Positions 13,077-23,029 of a stretch of 64,000 nucleotides of DNA are shown one piece after another (positions within the stretch are counted from its first letter, which is position 1; each line of letters begins with the position of its first letter). Made by a program: the position numbers and the translations under genes. Below the pieces are notes generated by a model. The model was not told the DNA's origin, searched no databases, and worked only from the letters and a program-made list of their open reading frames with translations. Origin of the DNA: Ophiobolus disseminans (taxonomy: Eukaryota; Ascomycota; Dothideomycetes; Pleosporales; Phaeosphaeriaceae); contig MU006234.1 of assembly GCA_010093685.1 (NCBI GenBank), forward strand, positions 1 through 64,000, given 5' to 3'.

Positions 13077-14085
13077 ATGGCACCAGCACGTCTCATTGAT
13101 TCGACGCCGCCGAATCCGAACCCAAAGGATGTCGAGGTCCTTGTGCTGGGCTTCTCCCGCACTGGTGCGTTCCATCCTCAACAACGATCTTGACAGCAAC
13201 CAGCTAACGGGATCTACATAGGGACAATGTGTAAGAAATAGCCATGCAAGCTGCAGACAAGAAGATTCAGCACCCATCTAATGATGTCTAGCCCTCAAAA
13301 CCGCCCTGGAGCAGCTAGGCTATACGCCTTATCACATGTCGGAAGCGCTGAAGAACACGCGAAAAGGCCACCTTACATTCTGGCAGGAGGCACTGGCGGC
13401 CAAGTATGAAGGGAAAGGGAAGTCGTTCGGCCGCGACGAGTTCGACAAGTTCCTTGGAAACTACAACGTACGCAATCAGTTCGGAGGAGGTTGCATCTTC
13501 ATGTGACTCGCTCACGGTTCTGGAGGTGTACTGATGAAATTGATTCAGGTACTCGAAGATATCCCATGCATCATGTTCGTCGACGAACTGCTGGAAGCCT
13601 ACCCCACCGCCAAGGTCATCCTAACAAACCGCGACATAGATTCGTGGTCCAAATCAATGGACAACACATTCTTCAAAGTGACTGAGTGGAAAACCATGCT
13701 CCTGCTGACAAAATGGGACACCGTTTTCTGGGGCCCCTACCAATCGATTCTCTCCACCATAATGTCGCAATGGGGCAGCGGTGACCCTCGCAACCGCGAG
13801 GAGCTGAGGAAGTACTACCGAGCGCATTATCAGCATGTGAGGAGTAAAGTGCCGCGGGAGAGGTTGTTGGAGTTTGAGTCGAGGGATGGGTGGGCGCCGT
13901 TGTGTGGGTTTTTGGGTAAGGAGGAGCCTGGGGGCGAGTATCCGAGGGTCAATGATGCGAAGAGTACAGTGAGGCTACATGCCTTTCTATATTACTATAG
14001 GATTGTAAAGATGATGAAGCAGCCTTTGTTGGTCGCAATGGCGGTGGCGGTCGGCGGAGCGGCGGTTTGGTGGGCGATGAGGTGA
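13077..14085 (+). CDS. P-loop sulfotransferase-like protein (Sulfotransfer_4 type), tail-anchored
   Basis: Four exons, 13077-13164, 13222-13230, 13292-13467 and 13549-14085, give 269 aa. Exon 2 is only 9 nt, yet both flanking introns (57 and 61 bp) are clean GT-AG and the join restores the P-loop GFSRTGTMSLKTAL. A second PAPS-type element appears at VILTNRDIDSWSKSMD. The C-terminus ends in one hydrophobic helix (about residues 251-268) and a short MR tail, which suggests a tail-anchored protein. In fungi this family is widespread, often near PKS or NRPS genes, and frequently mis-named as an epimerase; its chemistry is mostly unproven. The N-terminal Pro-rich stretch and the first ATG after an A-rich leader support the start. 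Confidence 0.87.
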
Positions 14086-15610
14086 GGGTTTGATCGTCAA
14101 GATACGTAGAGGTCTCCTGATTCTTTGCCATTCCAGCAAAACGGCCTCGCATTCTTGCGCAGTACTAGGTGTACATGAGAGTTATAAGCTGATGTGCCTT
14201 ATCTACGAGGCGCAGATGGCACGTACTTCCCTTGAATTCTACAAACTTTATTAGCAGTATAGTGCTATTTAATCTTTACTTGTTCCAGTATTGAATTTGT
14301 ATGACCATCATTTGCCTACTCGTCGACCCCGAAGTATGATGAAGGGTTCAACGCTGTTGTGTTCTCGAAGAAAGAAGTGGGTGCGAGTTCCAAAGCTCTG
14401 CGGCTGGGTAGCGCCGATGGTCTCAAGCAGCTCTGATCTTTTGATCTATCCCATGCGGTGTTGACATCGGTGAAAATCTGCTGCTGGTGCCAGAGACGCT
14501 GCCGTCCCAATATCAAGCCGAGCTGGAAGCTTTGGGACAATCCATCTGGTGGTGACGCATCTCGTAGGATGGCAGATTAAGCTGATGCAACTTGCATCGT
14601 CGCTGCAGGTCCTAAAATGGCTATTTGCGTACTGAGTGCTGCTTTGGGTATGGACGACGACAGCGGATATGCTATGTATCCCACTGTGTTTTGAAATGGT
14701 AAATTTTGCGGTCTCTCAAGCACCGCCATGTGGATGGTTGAAAGAAGCAGGCGTAACGCAGCGGATTATCGGCCATGTCGCGGCATCAGGTGGCGTATCT
14801 GCTATCATTCAGGCCGCGCTCATGCTGGTAGACAATCACAAATTCGCAATACCCCGAGGGTTACACTTACTAGACATGAGCGGGAGAACAAGCCTTGCAC
14901 CTGCGATGGTGAGAAGTTGCTCAGATGGCGTGCGTTCGGAATATGATTGTACGTTCCTTGAAGTAATTTTCCATTCAAAATTAAGGTCGAGAAAGGGTAC
15001 GATCTGGGACACGGAGATGAAAGGAATCGCCGTTCTCGACTTCTAACAGTCATGATTGACGGATAAAGAAAATTCCCCTGCTTGAAGGCTTTTTGCTGCT
15101 TGTACCGGATAATTGTAAATGGCTCCAGCATCTTGCCAACGGCTTGACGGTGTAAGTTCCCGGTGATGTAGAGATATGGCAAGGCGGTCGCTGAGCGCTT
15201 GAATGTGTTCCAGGGCTGCCTTTTTTATAAACTAAGTTGCTTAATTTATAAAAACAAGGTGAAAAAACGCACCTTCTGAAAGGAGAGCTGCATGATGGTT
15301 CTGAAAGACGGGGTTTGCATGGTTAATATTTTCATGATGCGGGTCTGTGAGAATAACTTTGGGAGTGGGGAAGGAGAGAAAGAAGATACGTCATGCACGT
15401 GGCGCAGGCGTACCGTGCCCGTGCACCTCATGCACGGATTCGGCTCGTGCACGCCGAACGCCATGTCGACCTCTACAAACTTGAGGCTGTAGAAACAACC
15501 ACGATAGCTATTATTGTTCGCAGGTGCCAAGCCAGTGAGGGCTTAGCTCCACTCAGGTTGGACTAGCGTCATTCTGCTCTTCCCTTTGAGCCTCGTAGCC
15601 TCACAATCCA
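14086..15610. other. Gene-poor decayed region before the transposon island
   Basis: About 1.5 kb without a gene I can support. A 136-codon open frame at 14636-15046 on the plus strand has no motif I recognise and continues into low-quality sequence, so I treat it as chance or a relic. The composition drifts toward AT and leads into transposon remnants. Confidence 0.5.
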
Positions 15611-15808
15611 TCACTCAGTTCGCCCACTCTTCCCTCTTAGTCCATCAAAAGGTATTCCACGTTGTTGATTACTTAGTGTTGCTCGAGAGACGTTGTAGAT
15701 AGCTGCAGCGTGTCTCAGGGATAGGGTCGCGTCGCGTTTGATAGTCTTAAGAGCAATCTCTAATTGAGCTTCTTTTAAAGCTGGTAGGTTGTGTTGTTGT
15801 TGGCCCAT
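15611..15808 (-). pseudogene. N-terminal fragment of a third pogo-type transposase (HTH_psq)
   Basis: A frame of about 65 codons starting MGQQQHNLPALKEAQLEIAL and continuing with LSLRHAAAIYNVSRATLS. This is the pipsqueak/CENP-B-type helix-turn-helix that starts pogo/Fot transposases. The protein then runs into a stop; no DDE domain follows, so it is a truncated relic. It points away from the neighbouring element at 15894 and is not part of it. Confidence 0.7.
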
Positions 15809-17139
15809 CGCGAATGTACTGTTTATAGTCGTGGTTTTGGTGAGGTCTTGGCCCAGGTGGCCAGCTCGCCCGTGATGTACTGGTAGTGACATAGTGTTCG
15901 GCCACCCCGGTCCCCACCATAACGCGTTCCTCTCTTTTCATCAACTATGTTCTCAACACCACGCGTTTAATATGGATGCCCGTGAGCTAGTTATACAATC
16001 TTCTATTAACAATCTTAATTCTGGTGTTTTCACAAGCCAACTAAAAGCTGCACAGGCGTGGGGCGTGCGGCCGCGTGCCCCAATCGACGCTACAAGAACG
16101 CATCAACGGTCGCCAACCTAACGCAACAGCTCACTCAAATCAACAGCGATTGGCACTAGAGCAAGAGCACTTTCTAGTAGAATGGATTCTAGAAGAGGAC
16201 TCACGCGCACAACCTCTATCTCATCCACGCGTACGAGAGATGGCCACCAGGATTCTATACATAAACAGCGACTACGAGCTACTTAGGCAACTATAGGTAC
16301 CCCACTTCATTGCACGCAACCCACGCAATGCATCTATAGTCGGCCGAACAATCGAGAGCGCAAGGACTATAGCAGCTAATTAAGATACTATAAGAGCCTT
16401 TCTTAAGCTCTTTAAGCAGACAAGGATAGAGCTAGGCATACAGTACAAAGATACATATTATATAGACAAGACTAGGTGCGCACTAGCGGTATGTACAAAC
16501 TCCTAGGTGCTTGCAAGTGCTACAAAGAAGAAAGCTTATGCTAAATCTCTAGAGGATCGCGAGTGGGTATCGATTATTGAGACTATTTAGCCACTAGCTT
16601 TAAGCTTCAATACCTAGTCAACTTTAAGAGCAAGTATCTCCAATTGACCTGGTTCCTAGCGCAAGGCATACCAAATTGGCTCTATACTACGTTAGAGAAT
16701 GGCTAGACGTCTAACTCAATCGGATGTGAATAGCTACAACGTATTTTTATACAAAATACTTTATTATTGTCTAGCGTCTATTGTCTGCTTCTTCTTGATA
16801 GCTACAGCTCCTATACACCTCTAGACTTCATGTAGCTCTGTAAGGTTAACAAGATACACCTCATATATCTCCTAGCTTATGCCTTACACCTGCTACAGCC
16901 TCTTAATCTTGCTCCTTTCTCTGTTTTCTAAAACACGCTATTGCAACAAGATCCGAGCTCTCTCTGCACTTGATGATGCAGCACCTATCAAGAAAGAGCG
17001 CTTTGTTATATTGTACAATAAGGCAGGAGGAGAATCTCTACTAGAGCGTGTTATACAAGCTAGCTGGCGCGCTGCTGGCCTTTGCCTATTCAATCCAAGC
17101 CTAGTGCTGCTCTTATCTTAAATAATTGGCCGACCATTC

Positions 17140-17302
17140 TGTCAGCATGGCACCTCAGTTCACATGGTACACTGTGGACTGCATCTCCACGTGACTCTTA
17201 GTCACTGGCTTACTCATCATGTTGTGTATATAATCGCTCTATGTAGCTCTCTCAATACAACAACCTTCTCCCTCTTTTCTGCCCTGTCTCTCACATCCGA
17301 CA
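17140..17302 (+). repeat. 5' LTR of the Copia-type element
   Basis: 163 bp, TG...CA bounded, with a TATATAATC stretch likely to act as the promoter TATA region. It differs from the 3' LTR by one base. Confidence 0.93.
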
Positions 17303-17316
17303 GTTATGAGCCCGGT
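17303..17316 (+). promoter_or_regulatory. Primer-binding site, initiator-tRNA-Met half-molecule type
   Basis: The bases GTTATGAGCCCGG directly after the 5' LTR are complementary to an anticodon stem-loop of the initiator methionine tRNA (GGGCUCAUAACCC type). Copia-class elements are known to prime from an internally cut initiator tRNA, which supports the class assignment. Confidence 0.75.
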
Positions 17317-17360
17317 ATCCCCGCACCATGCTGCAATACTCAAATAAGATTGTTCACTCC

Positions 17361-17600
17361 TTGATCGTCATACACGTTGTACACGTCGTCCCTACGATCG
17401 TTCTCACGTTGCTGCACGCCTGCTGTTGTCGCAACTCTTGGAGATTATTTCTCCTTTACTAAGGCCACGCCTCTAGTACTTTTGATCGTCATACACGTTG
17501 TACACGTTGTCCCTGCGATCGTTTTTGCGCTGTTGCACGCCTGCTATCGTTGCATCACGCAATTCTTTGAGATCCTTTCTCATCTACCAAGGTTACGCCT
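17361..17600 (+). repeat. 120-bp tandem repeats in the retroelement leader
   Basis: Two units begin with TTGATCGTCATACACGTTGT at 17361 and 17481, exactly 120 bp apart and similar over most of their length; a shorter degenerate third part (CTGCTGCACGCCTGCTGTTG) follows at about 17612. They lie in the untranslated leader before gag. Confidence 0.75.
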
Positions 17601-17749
17601 TGGATCATCTGTCGCGCTGCTGCACGCCTGCTGTTGCGTTGCTGCACGCATCTCGTCGTTGTACACGACACGTTTGAGACCAGCTCTCACAATCTTTGAG
17701 GTCCTACCTCATCTTCTCTGCCGACTTGCAAGGCAGCTCTTTCGCCATT

Positions 17750-19909
17750 ATGGCCACCACTACAACCACTGTCCTCCAAGGTCCAGCTGACTGGACACCT
17801 TGGTATGCTGCCAAACGACAATACGCTACCATCAAGGGCGTATGGCAGTACTGCGACCCTGACTCTACTATGGCAACTCCACTACCTGTTGCAGAGCCGT
17901 CTGATGACAGTTCTGCAGATGCATGGAAGATCTGGGAGATCAAGTCAAGACGTCAGGAATCAATTCTGAAGGCAATTGGTGAGGTCAATCTTGAGATCTT
18001 ACGCACTGTTGCAACCACTCATGTCCACCTGATCAACAGGGCGGAGCATGATGATCCGCGGAGCCAGCTTACGACGCTCCAAAACCACTTCAAGGTCACG
18101 GACCAACAACGCAGGCTAGAGCTAGCCACCCGTTACAGCGATATTCAGAAGAAGCCAAAGAACCAGGGTGTTCAAGCTTGGCTAGACGAATACTCGCAAA
18201 TCACATCTCAATGCATTCAAGAGAGCATGCCAGAGATGACAGAAACCCGAGCGCAATGGCGCTTTATTCACGCTGTGAGAGACTCAGGAGATGAGGCATG
18301 GGCGCAAGCGCAGTTCCTTGCTATGGAGCAAGGAGAGGCAAGCGACCTGCTGCCAACCCCAACTCTCCAGGACCTAATTAGTCGCTACCAAAGAACGGCG
18401 CCCACGGTTCAAAACACGACTAGAACACTAGGCAGTTTCACGTCCCAGTCCTCCCTGTCGATCACAGAGCCCAAGCCGAGAGAACACCTAGATACGGACC
18501 GATCAACGTGCGTCTGTGGGCTCCACCAATCAGTCCTTCAGTGCTTCACGCTTAATGCTGAGGCTGAAGGCAGACGCAAGGACTTTAAGCCTACCTCAAA
18601 GGCTTTGTCTCAACTTATTGAGGCTTTTGAAAACAAGGACACTCTCAAGAAGGTCAAGAAGGCCTACAAGGATGCAGGCATTCAGTGGACATTTGATGTG
18701 GAGAGAGCTAAGGCTGAGCTAGCTAAACGCAATAACTCCACGTCACATCAGACCCACCAGGCTGACGCAAGTTTGGACTGCAGCTCCGACGGATACGCGT
18801 CAAATGCAGTCTACTTCATGCAACCCTTGCAACCCTCGCAACCCTTGCAGTCAAACTCTGCATTATTGTTGTACGATCGATCACTACAGAATCGGTGGTT
18901 AATGGACCCTGGTTCAAACATCCACATCTGCAACAAGATTGGACCCAACTGGAAGCAGACTAAGCTTCCTTCCTCCCATGACACTGTGCAAGCAGGCTGT
19001 AACTTGCACCAAGTACAGGCCTGGGGAGAAGTAACTCTTGACATAAGAAGAGGCAATGAGACAGCCTCAATCACGCTCAAGAAAGTGGCATATATCCTAG
19101 GATTTATTGCCAATATCTTCAGTCTTAGCTGCTGCAAGAAGATCCACTTCAACTCAAAGACAAACAAACTCTTTAAGGAGGATGAGTCTCAGGTCTTCTC
19201 AGACCTTGAACAAGTTGGAGGCCACTGGTTCTTGAAAGCTCAAGACGCTACACAGCCTTTTCAGGCCATGGCAGCTGCTTCCACTCAAGCAAAGCCAGCT
19301 CATCAGCCGCTTGGCTATCTAAACTGTCAGGCTATTGAGCATCTCGTTGCTCAGCCAATGCGGCAGCGACAAGAGACAGTCACGTCTCCCCCTCTCCAGA
19401 AGCAGATACAACAACTGCCTTCACCTGCGGCTACTGCTCGCAATACTCCTGATCCTGTCGATCCTCTCGACTCTATCGACCCAGCTGAGCAACAGCTATT
19501 CCAGGAGTCCTCTGCTGCTTCTCAGCACACGACACCTGGGGGGTGGAACTCTGATGAGAACCCTGATGAGGGCTCAGACACAATCAGAGTAACTATACCA
19601 ACGCATGAACTGGACACGCATCAGCAATACGTCCTAGATCCACGTCAGAACAATGCTCCTCAACGACAAGATCCAGATCTCTTGCAGGACAATATTGTCA
19701 CTGGCAGAAGATGCTGCCAGGCGCACTTCATTGAGGCTAGTCCTTTGACTAAGTACTACGCCTTTGCTGCTATTATTCAGCAATCCTATAAGGCTACTAC
19801 ACTTGCCTCACCTAGGATCAAATGTGATCCTACTTACATCCATTGCGATGATCTTCCGCCTCCACTACGTCACCCAAGGAAGCTCAAGCACCTACAGACA
19901 GCAGCATAA
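17750..19909 (+). CDS. Copia-type Gag-protease fused in frame to the IN/RT hinge (internally deleted polyprotein)
   Basis: An open frame of 719 aa with no internal stop. An N-terminal gag domain begins MATTTTTVLQGPADWTPWY; a CxCGxxHxxxxC cluster follows (CVCGLHQSVLQC); then the protease-like WLMDPGSNIHICN, where the usual D-S-G reads D-P-G. A short pre-integrase segment leads directly into a Pro/Gln-rich hinge and ends near HCDDLPPPLRHPRKL, which resembles the start of the RT region. The integrase core and reverse transcriptase are missing without loss of frame. It probably packages RNA but cannot copy it. The start is the ATG preceding the gag-like sequence. Confidence 0.8.
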   Translation: MATTTTTVLQGPADWTPWYAAKRQYATIKGVWQYCDPDSTMATPLPVAEPSDDSSADAWKIWEIKSRRQESILKAIGEVNLEILRTVATTHVHLINRAEHDDPRSQLTTLQNHFKVTDQQRRLELATRYSDIQKKPKNQGVQAWLDEYSQITSQCIQESMPEMTETRAQWRFIHAVRDSGDEAWAQAQFLAMEQGEASDLLPTPTLQDLISRYQRTAPTVQNTTRTLGSFTSQSSLSITEPKPREHLDTDRSTCVCGLHQSVLQCFTLNAEAEGRRKDFKPTSKALSQLIEAFENKDTLKKVKKAYKDAGIQWTFDVERAKAELAKRNNSTSHQTHQADASLDCSSDGYASNAVYFMQPLQPSQPLQSNSALLLYDRSLQNRWLMDPGSNIHICNKIGPNWKQTKLPSSHDTVQAGCNLHQVQAWGEVTLDIRRGNETASITLKKVAYILGFIANIFSLSCCKKIHFNSKTNKLFKEDESQVFSDLEQVGGHWFLKAQDATQPFQAMAAASTQAKPAHQPLGYLNCQAIEHLVAQPMRQRQETVTSPPLQKQIQQLPSPAATARNTPDPVDPLDSIDPAEQQLFQESSAASQHTTPGGWNSDENPDEGSDTIRVTIPTHELDTHQQYVLDPRQNNAPQRQDPDLLQDNIVTGRRCCQAHFIEASPLTKYYAFAAIIQQSYKATTLASPRIKCDPTYIHCDDLPPPLRHPRKLKHLQTAA

Positions 19910-20047
19910 GACTGCTATCACCTTATTGTCAAGGCCGCTCCTTGTCCTGTACCCCTAGGTCAGCTGGACTAGCTGCGCAACGCGCGCACGCGTCTTCCTT
20001 TTTCTTGTTTGTGAGGTCCCCATCCAACATGGATACCTCAGGGGGTG

Positions 20048-20210
20048 TGTCAGCATGGCACCTCAGTTCACATGGTACACTGTGGACTGCATCTCCACGT
20101 GACTCTTAGTCACTGGCTTACTCATTATGTTGTGTATATAATCGCTCTATGTAGCTCTCTCAATACAACAACCTTCTCCCTCTTTTCTGCCCTGTCTCTC
20201 ACATCCGACA
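20048..20210 (+). repeat. 3' LTR of the Copia-type element
   Basis: 163 bp, 162 identical to the 5' LTR. It is preceded by a short G-rich tract (CAGGGGG) that may serve as the polypurine tract. Confidence 0.93.
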
Positions 20211-20737
20211 CATTCACTCCACTAGCCGCCAGTCAAGCTTTCACTATATTAGAACAAGTTTTTAACACTCCTTGGAGCTCACAGGCTCTATACAAGGCCC
20301 AGCAGCAGCTGCTGTTATTAGAATCTCTCTTACGAAGTACCCAGATAGTGCTTAACAAGGCAGGCAAGGCTATTGCAGTGGCAAATACTAGAGCTGCTCA
20401 GCTTGAGGCTGATAATCAGCGACTCAAACATCAACTAGATTACCACAAGATTACTCGTACAAGGAAGCGACTTCGAGTTAATCCAAATAAGCGTTTTATC
20501 AACGTTAAGAGGATTAAGGCTGCGATTGATCGCGCAGCAACTCTACAGGCTCAGCAGGCAAGCACTTCACCAGAAAAAGTAGCCAAAAGGGCAGCGGCAG
20601 CAGCAGCAGCACGTACTCTTAGTTGTATGTGTAGTGAGTGGCAAATATAATTGTTGTTGTTGACAAAAATCGCGACTCTATGCTGTGTGGCTGCTTTGGG
20701 AGGGGTGGCCGATCACTATATGTGGCCGAACACTATA

Positions 20738-22855
20738 CTATGCCCGTGCGCGGGTCGCCACACGTCGCGGGTCGACCCACCCCCCACCAAAACACCAGAC
20801 AAGCCACTTTGCGCGACGCATCATAACTCAACCACTATAGCACCAATTGACAATGCAATTGCAGCAATCGAATTGCTGGAAGCAGGAGAACACTTTTCAT
20901 ACCGGGCAGTAGCTAGACAGTTTAGCGTGGCAGTCAGTACGCTGACGCGGAGGCACAAGGGTTGTTAGAGGTCTCTGGACGCTCAGAAAGCTCATCAACA
21001 GAAACTCAACCTACAACAAGAGGCTGCATTTGTACAATACATTAACGACCTCACCAAGAGAGCGCTGCCGCCTACAAGAAAGATGGTAAAAAAATTTGCG
21101 TTGCATATAGCTGCAGAGCCTGTGAGCGACTCATGGGTGACGCGCTTTTTGGAGCAACAACGCGATCATCTCATCTTAAAATAGACCTCTGGAATGGACG
21201 CTCTCCGCCACAAAGCCGATTCTAGAGTCAAATATAAGCTCTATTTTGACCTACTGCATGCTAAGATGAAACAGTACAATGTACAACCCAAGCACACCTA
21301 CAATATGGACGAAAAGGGCTTTATGATTGGTGTAACAAGCCGCGCAAAACACGTCTTCAGCCGCCACCTTTAGGAGCAAAAATGGGTCACCGCAACGCTC
21401 CAAGATGGCTCTCGAAAGTGGATAACCCTTATAGCAACTGTCTGCGCAGATAGGACGACGCTGCCGCCAGCCCTTATCTATGCCGCCGCATCAGGATCAA
21501 TACGGTCGTCATAGGTAGCTGAGATTGAGGCTGGAAAGCATGGTGTCTTTGTGGCTTCATCTCTATCTAGGTGGAGCAATAACGACGTTGGATTAGCCTA
21601 GTTAGAGCAGGTTTTTGACCGCAATACAAGGCAAAAAGCTCGCCGAGGTCGCAATTAGCGTCTCCTTATACTTGACGGCTATAGCAGTTATGTTACAAAG
21701 GATTTTATTGACTACTGCGACGCTCACAGTATACTACTAGCTGTCTTTCCACCTCACAGTACCTATACTTTGCAGCCACTTGACGTTGTCCTCTTTAAAC
21801 CTCTATCGACGGCGTACTCTACCGTGCTCACAAGCCACCTCTATTGCAGCCAAGGCCTAATACCTATCACTAAGGGCGACTTTTTCCCACTATTCTAGAG
21901 GGCTTGGCAGTCGTCTATCACACTAGAGATTGTCCTTAAGGCCTTTAAGAGCACTGGTATATGGCCTATAGACCTAGAGGTTATATTGAAATGCTATACG
22001 GACATTACCTCAGCAGAGGGCGCACGGCCCACCTCTGTTACTGAGGGCGACTGGCGTCAGATGGAGCGTCTCGTACGCTCTGCAGTGAGCGATCGGGGCG
22101 CAGATGAGTCAAAAAGGCTCTCCCAAATGCTGCACACACTAGCTGTCCAAAAGGAGCTATTACACCACAAAAACAAGGGCTTAAAGGAGGCTCTTGTAGT
22201 CAAAAAGAAGCATAGGAAGGCTAGTAAGCTTCTCGACCTGCAGCAGAGGGAGGAGTACTACGGTGGTGCCAACTTCTGGTCTCTGCAAAAGATCAGAGAG
22301 GCCCGTGCCTATGAGGCCGTGAAGGCGCAGGAAGAACACCAAGAAATGCTTGCAAAGGCAAACAGGAAAGAGCTTAAGGCTGCTGCAAAGCTCTACAAAG
22401 ATCAGATAGCTGAGGAGAAACGTGTTGCAAGGGAGGAAGCCAAAGTGGTGCAAGAGGAGGTAAAGGCCAAAAAGGCGGCCGACCGCACAGCCAAAATCAA
22501 AGCTCAAAACACTAAAAAAGCGACTCAAACGTCCCAGTTAGGCAAGAGGAGAGCCTCAAAGGCCTCTCCGTCAAACAACAAGCGCCAGAAATGCAGTGGC
22601 GTTTGTGGAGGTGTTGCGTTGTCCTCAGAGGCTGCACTGGCTGCGCCACCTAAAGTCAACTCTTGTGGCCGCACCATTAAGGTTCCCACCAAATATAGAT
22701 AATACAAAGTCATCGCAAGCATATTGCAAGTCACTCCACCAAAAGAATAAATTAAAATAGCTATTGCAGCGTTAACAATAACCTCATTTTGGTGGTAGTA
22801 AGCATGTTGTTCGTGAGGCGACCCGCGACGTGTGGCGACCCGCGCACGGGCATAG
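20738..22855 (+). mobile_element. Second pogo-type DNA transposon with about 45-bp GC-rich terminal repeats
   Basis: The left end CTATGCCCGTGCGCGGGTCG at 20738 and the right end at 22855 are inverted copies over about 45 bp with a few mismatches, each flanked by TA (20736-20737, 22856-22857). The 2.1-kb body carries one transposase frame. It sits 21 bp from the right end of the first pogo element. The intervening bases (GTGGCCGAACACTA) resemble that element's own terminus, so it may have inserted into or beside another copy. Confidence 0.88.
20830..22702 (+). pseudogene. Pogo/DDE_1 transposase, complete frame interrupted by seven TAG codons
   Basis: One frame of about 620 codons with no frameshift. 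HTH_psq near the start (IDNAIAAIELLEAGEHFSYR); DDE/DDD core with NMDEKGFMIG, LILDGYSSY and LQPLDVVLFKPL; then STGIWPIDLEV and a long Lys/Ala/Glu-rich coiled tail with a basic end (KRRASKASPSNNKRQK). In-frame stops lie at 20966, 21182, 21371, 21512, 21599, 21656 and 21896, and all seven are TAG. Family context suggests each replaced Gln (CAG) or Trp (TGG), which fits CpA-to-TpA change on either strand. The ATG is not evident. As read by the standard code it is inactive. Confidence 0.87.
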
Positions 22856-23029
22856 TATGGCCGAGCCTACAAGGTAGCGCGGCTTAATTGGCTTAATTGT
22901 CGACACCTGGGGTCATTGCCCGCTGGTGAAAGGCGCCAGACAACATATAGTCCAGTAAGACTCGATTTCATTCAATAATGTCGACCGCGTTCGTCTTGGT
23001 CTTTGGAAAACCACCGACGCTCCAAAGCT

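Larger units (their letters stand above)
17140..20210 (+). mobile_element. Non-autonomous Ty1/Copia-type LTR retrotransposon
   Basis: Two 163-bp LTRs, each starting TGTCAG and ending CCGACA, flank 2.75 kb of internal sequence. The 5-bp target duplication CATTC is exact (17135-17139 and 20211-20215). The primer-binding site directly follows the 5' LTR. The internal region keeps gag, a protease-like motif and a hinge segment, but integrase, reverse transcriptase and RNase H are absent, so movement would need proteins from a relative. The LTRs differ at one position only (C at 17218, T at 20126), so the insertion is young. Confidence 0.93.
15972..20650 (+). pseudogene. Pogo-type transposase, frameshifted, with stops and a 3-kb insertion
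   Basis: The N-terminal HTH_psq begins MDARELVIQSSINNLNSGVF; after a frameshift near 16065 the frame resumes as STLQERINGRQPNATA. The DDE region (16300-16900) has several stops and missing sequence. The C-terminal part is split by the Copia-type element: it reads up to 17139 and resumes at 20211 with a Gln/Lys-rich coiled segment (LYKAQQQLLLLESLLRSTQ), as in Fot/pogo C-termini. It is clearly non-functional and older than the retroelement inside it. Confidence 0.8.
15894..20716 (+). mobile_element. Pogo/Tc1-type DNA transposon, decayed, split by a Copia-type insertion
   Basis: The left end at 15894 reads GTGTTCGGCCACCCC and the right end at 20716 is its near inverse (GGGGTGGCCGATCAC), each flanked by TA, the usual target duplication of this superfamily. 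Without the 3.07-kb retroelement the element is about 1.75 kb, a normal size for fungal pogo elements. It encodes the broken transposase described separately. Confidence 0.85.

Noticed and set aside
14636..15046. Possible reductase relic in a 136-codon frame
   Set aside because: A vague resemblance to the end of a reductase was considered, but no motif holds up and there is no supporting exon.
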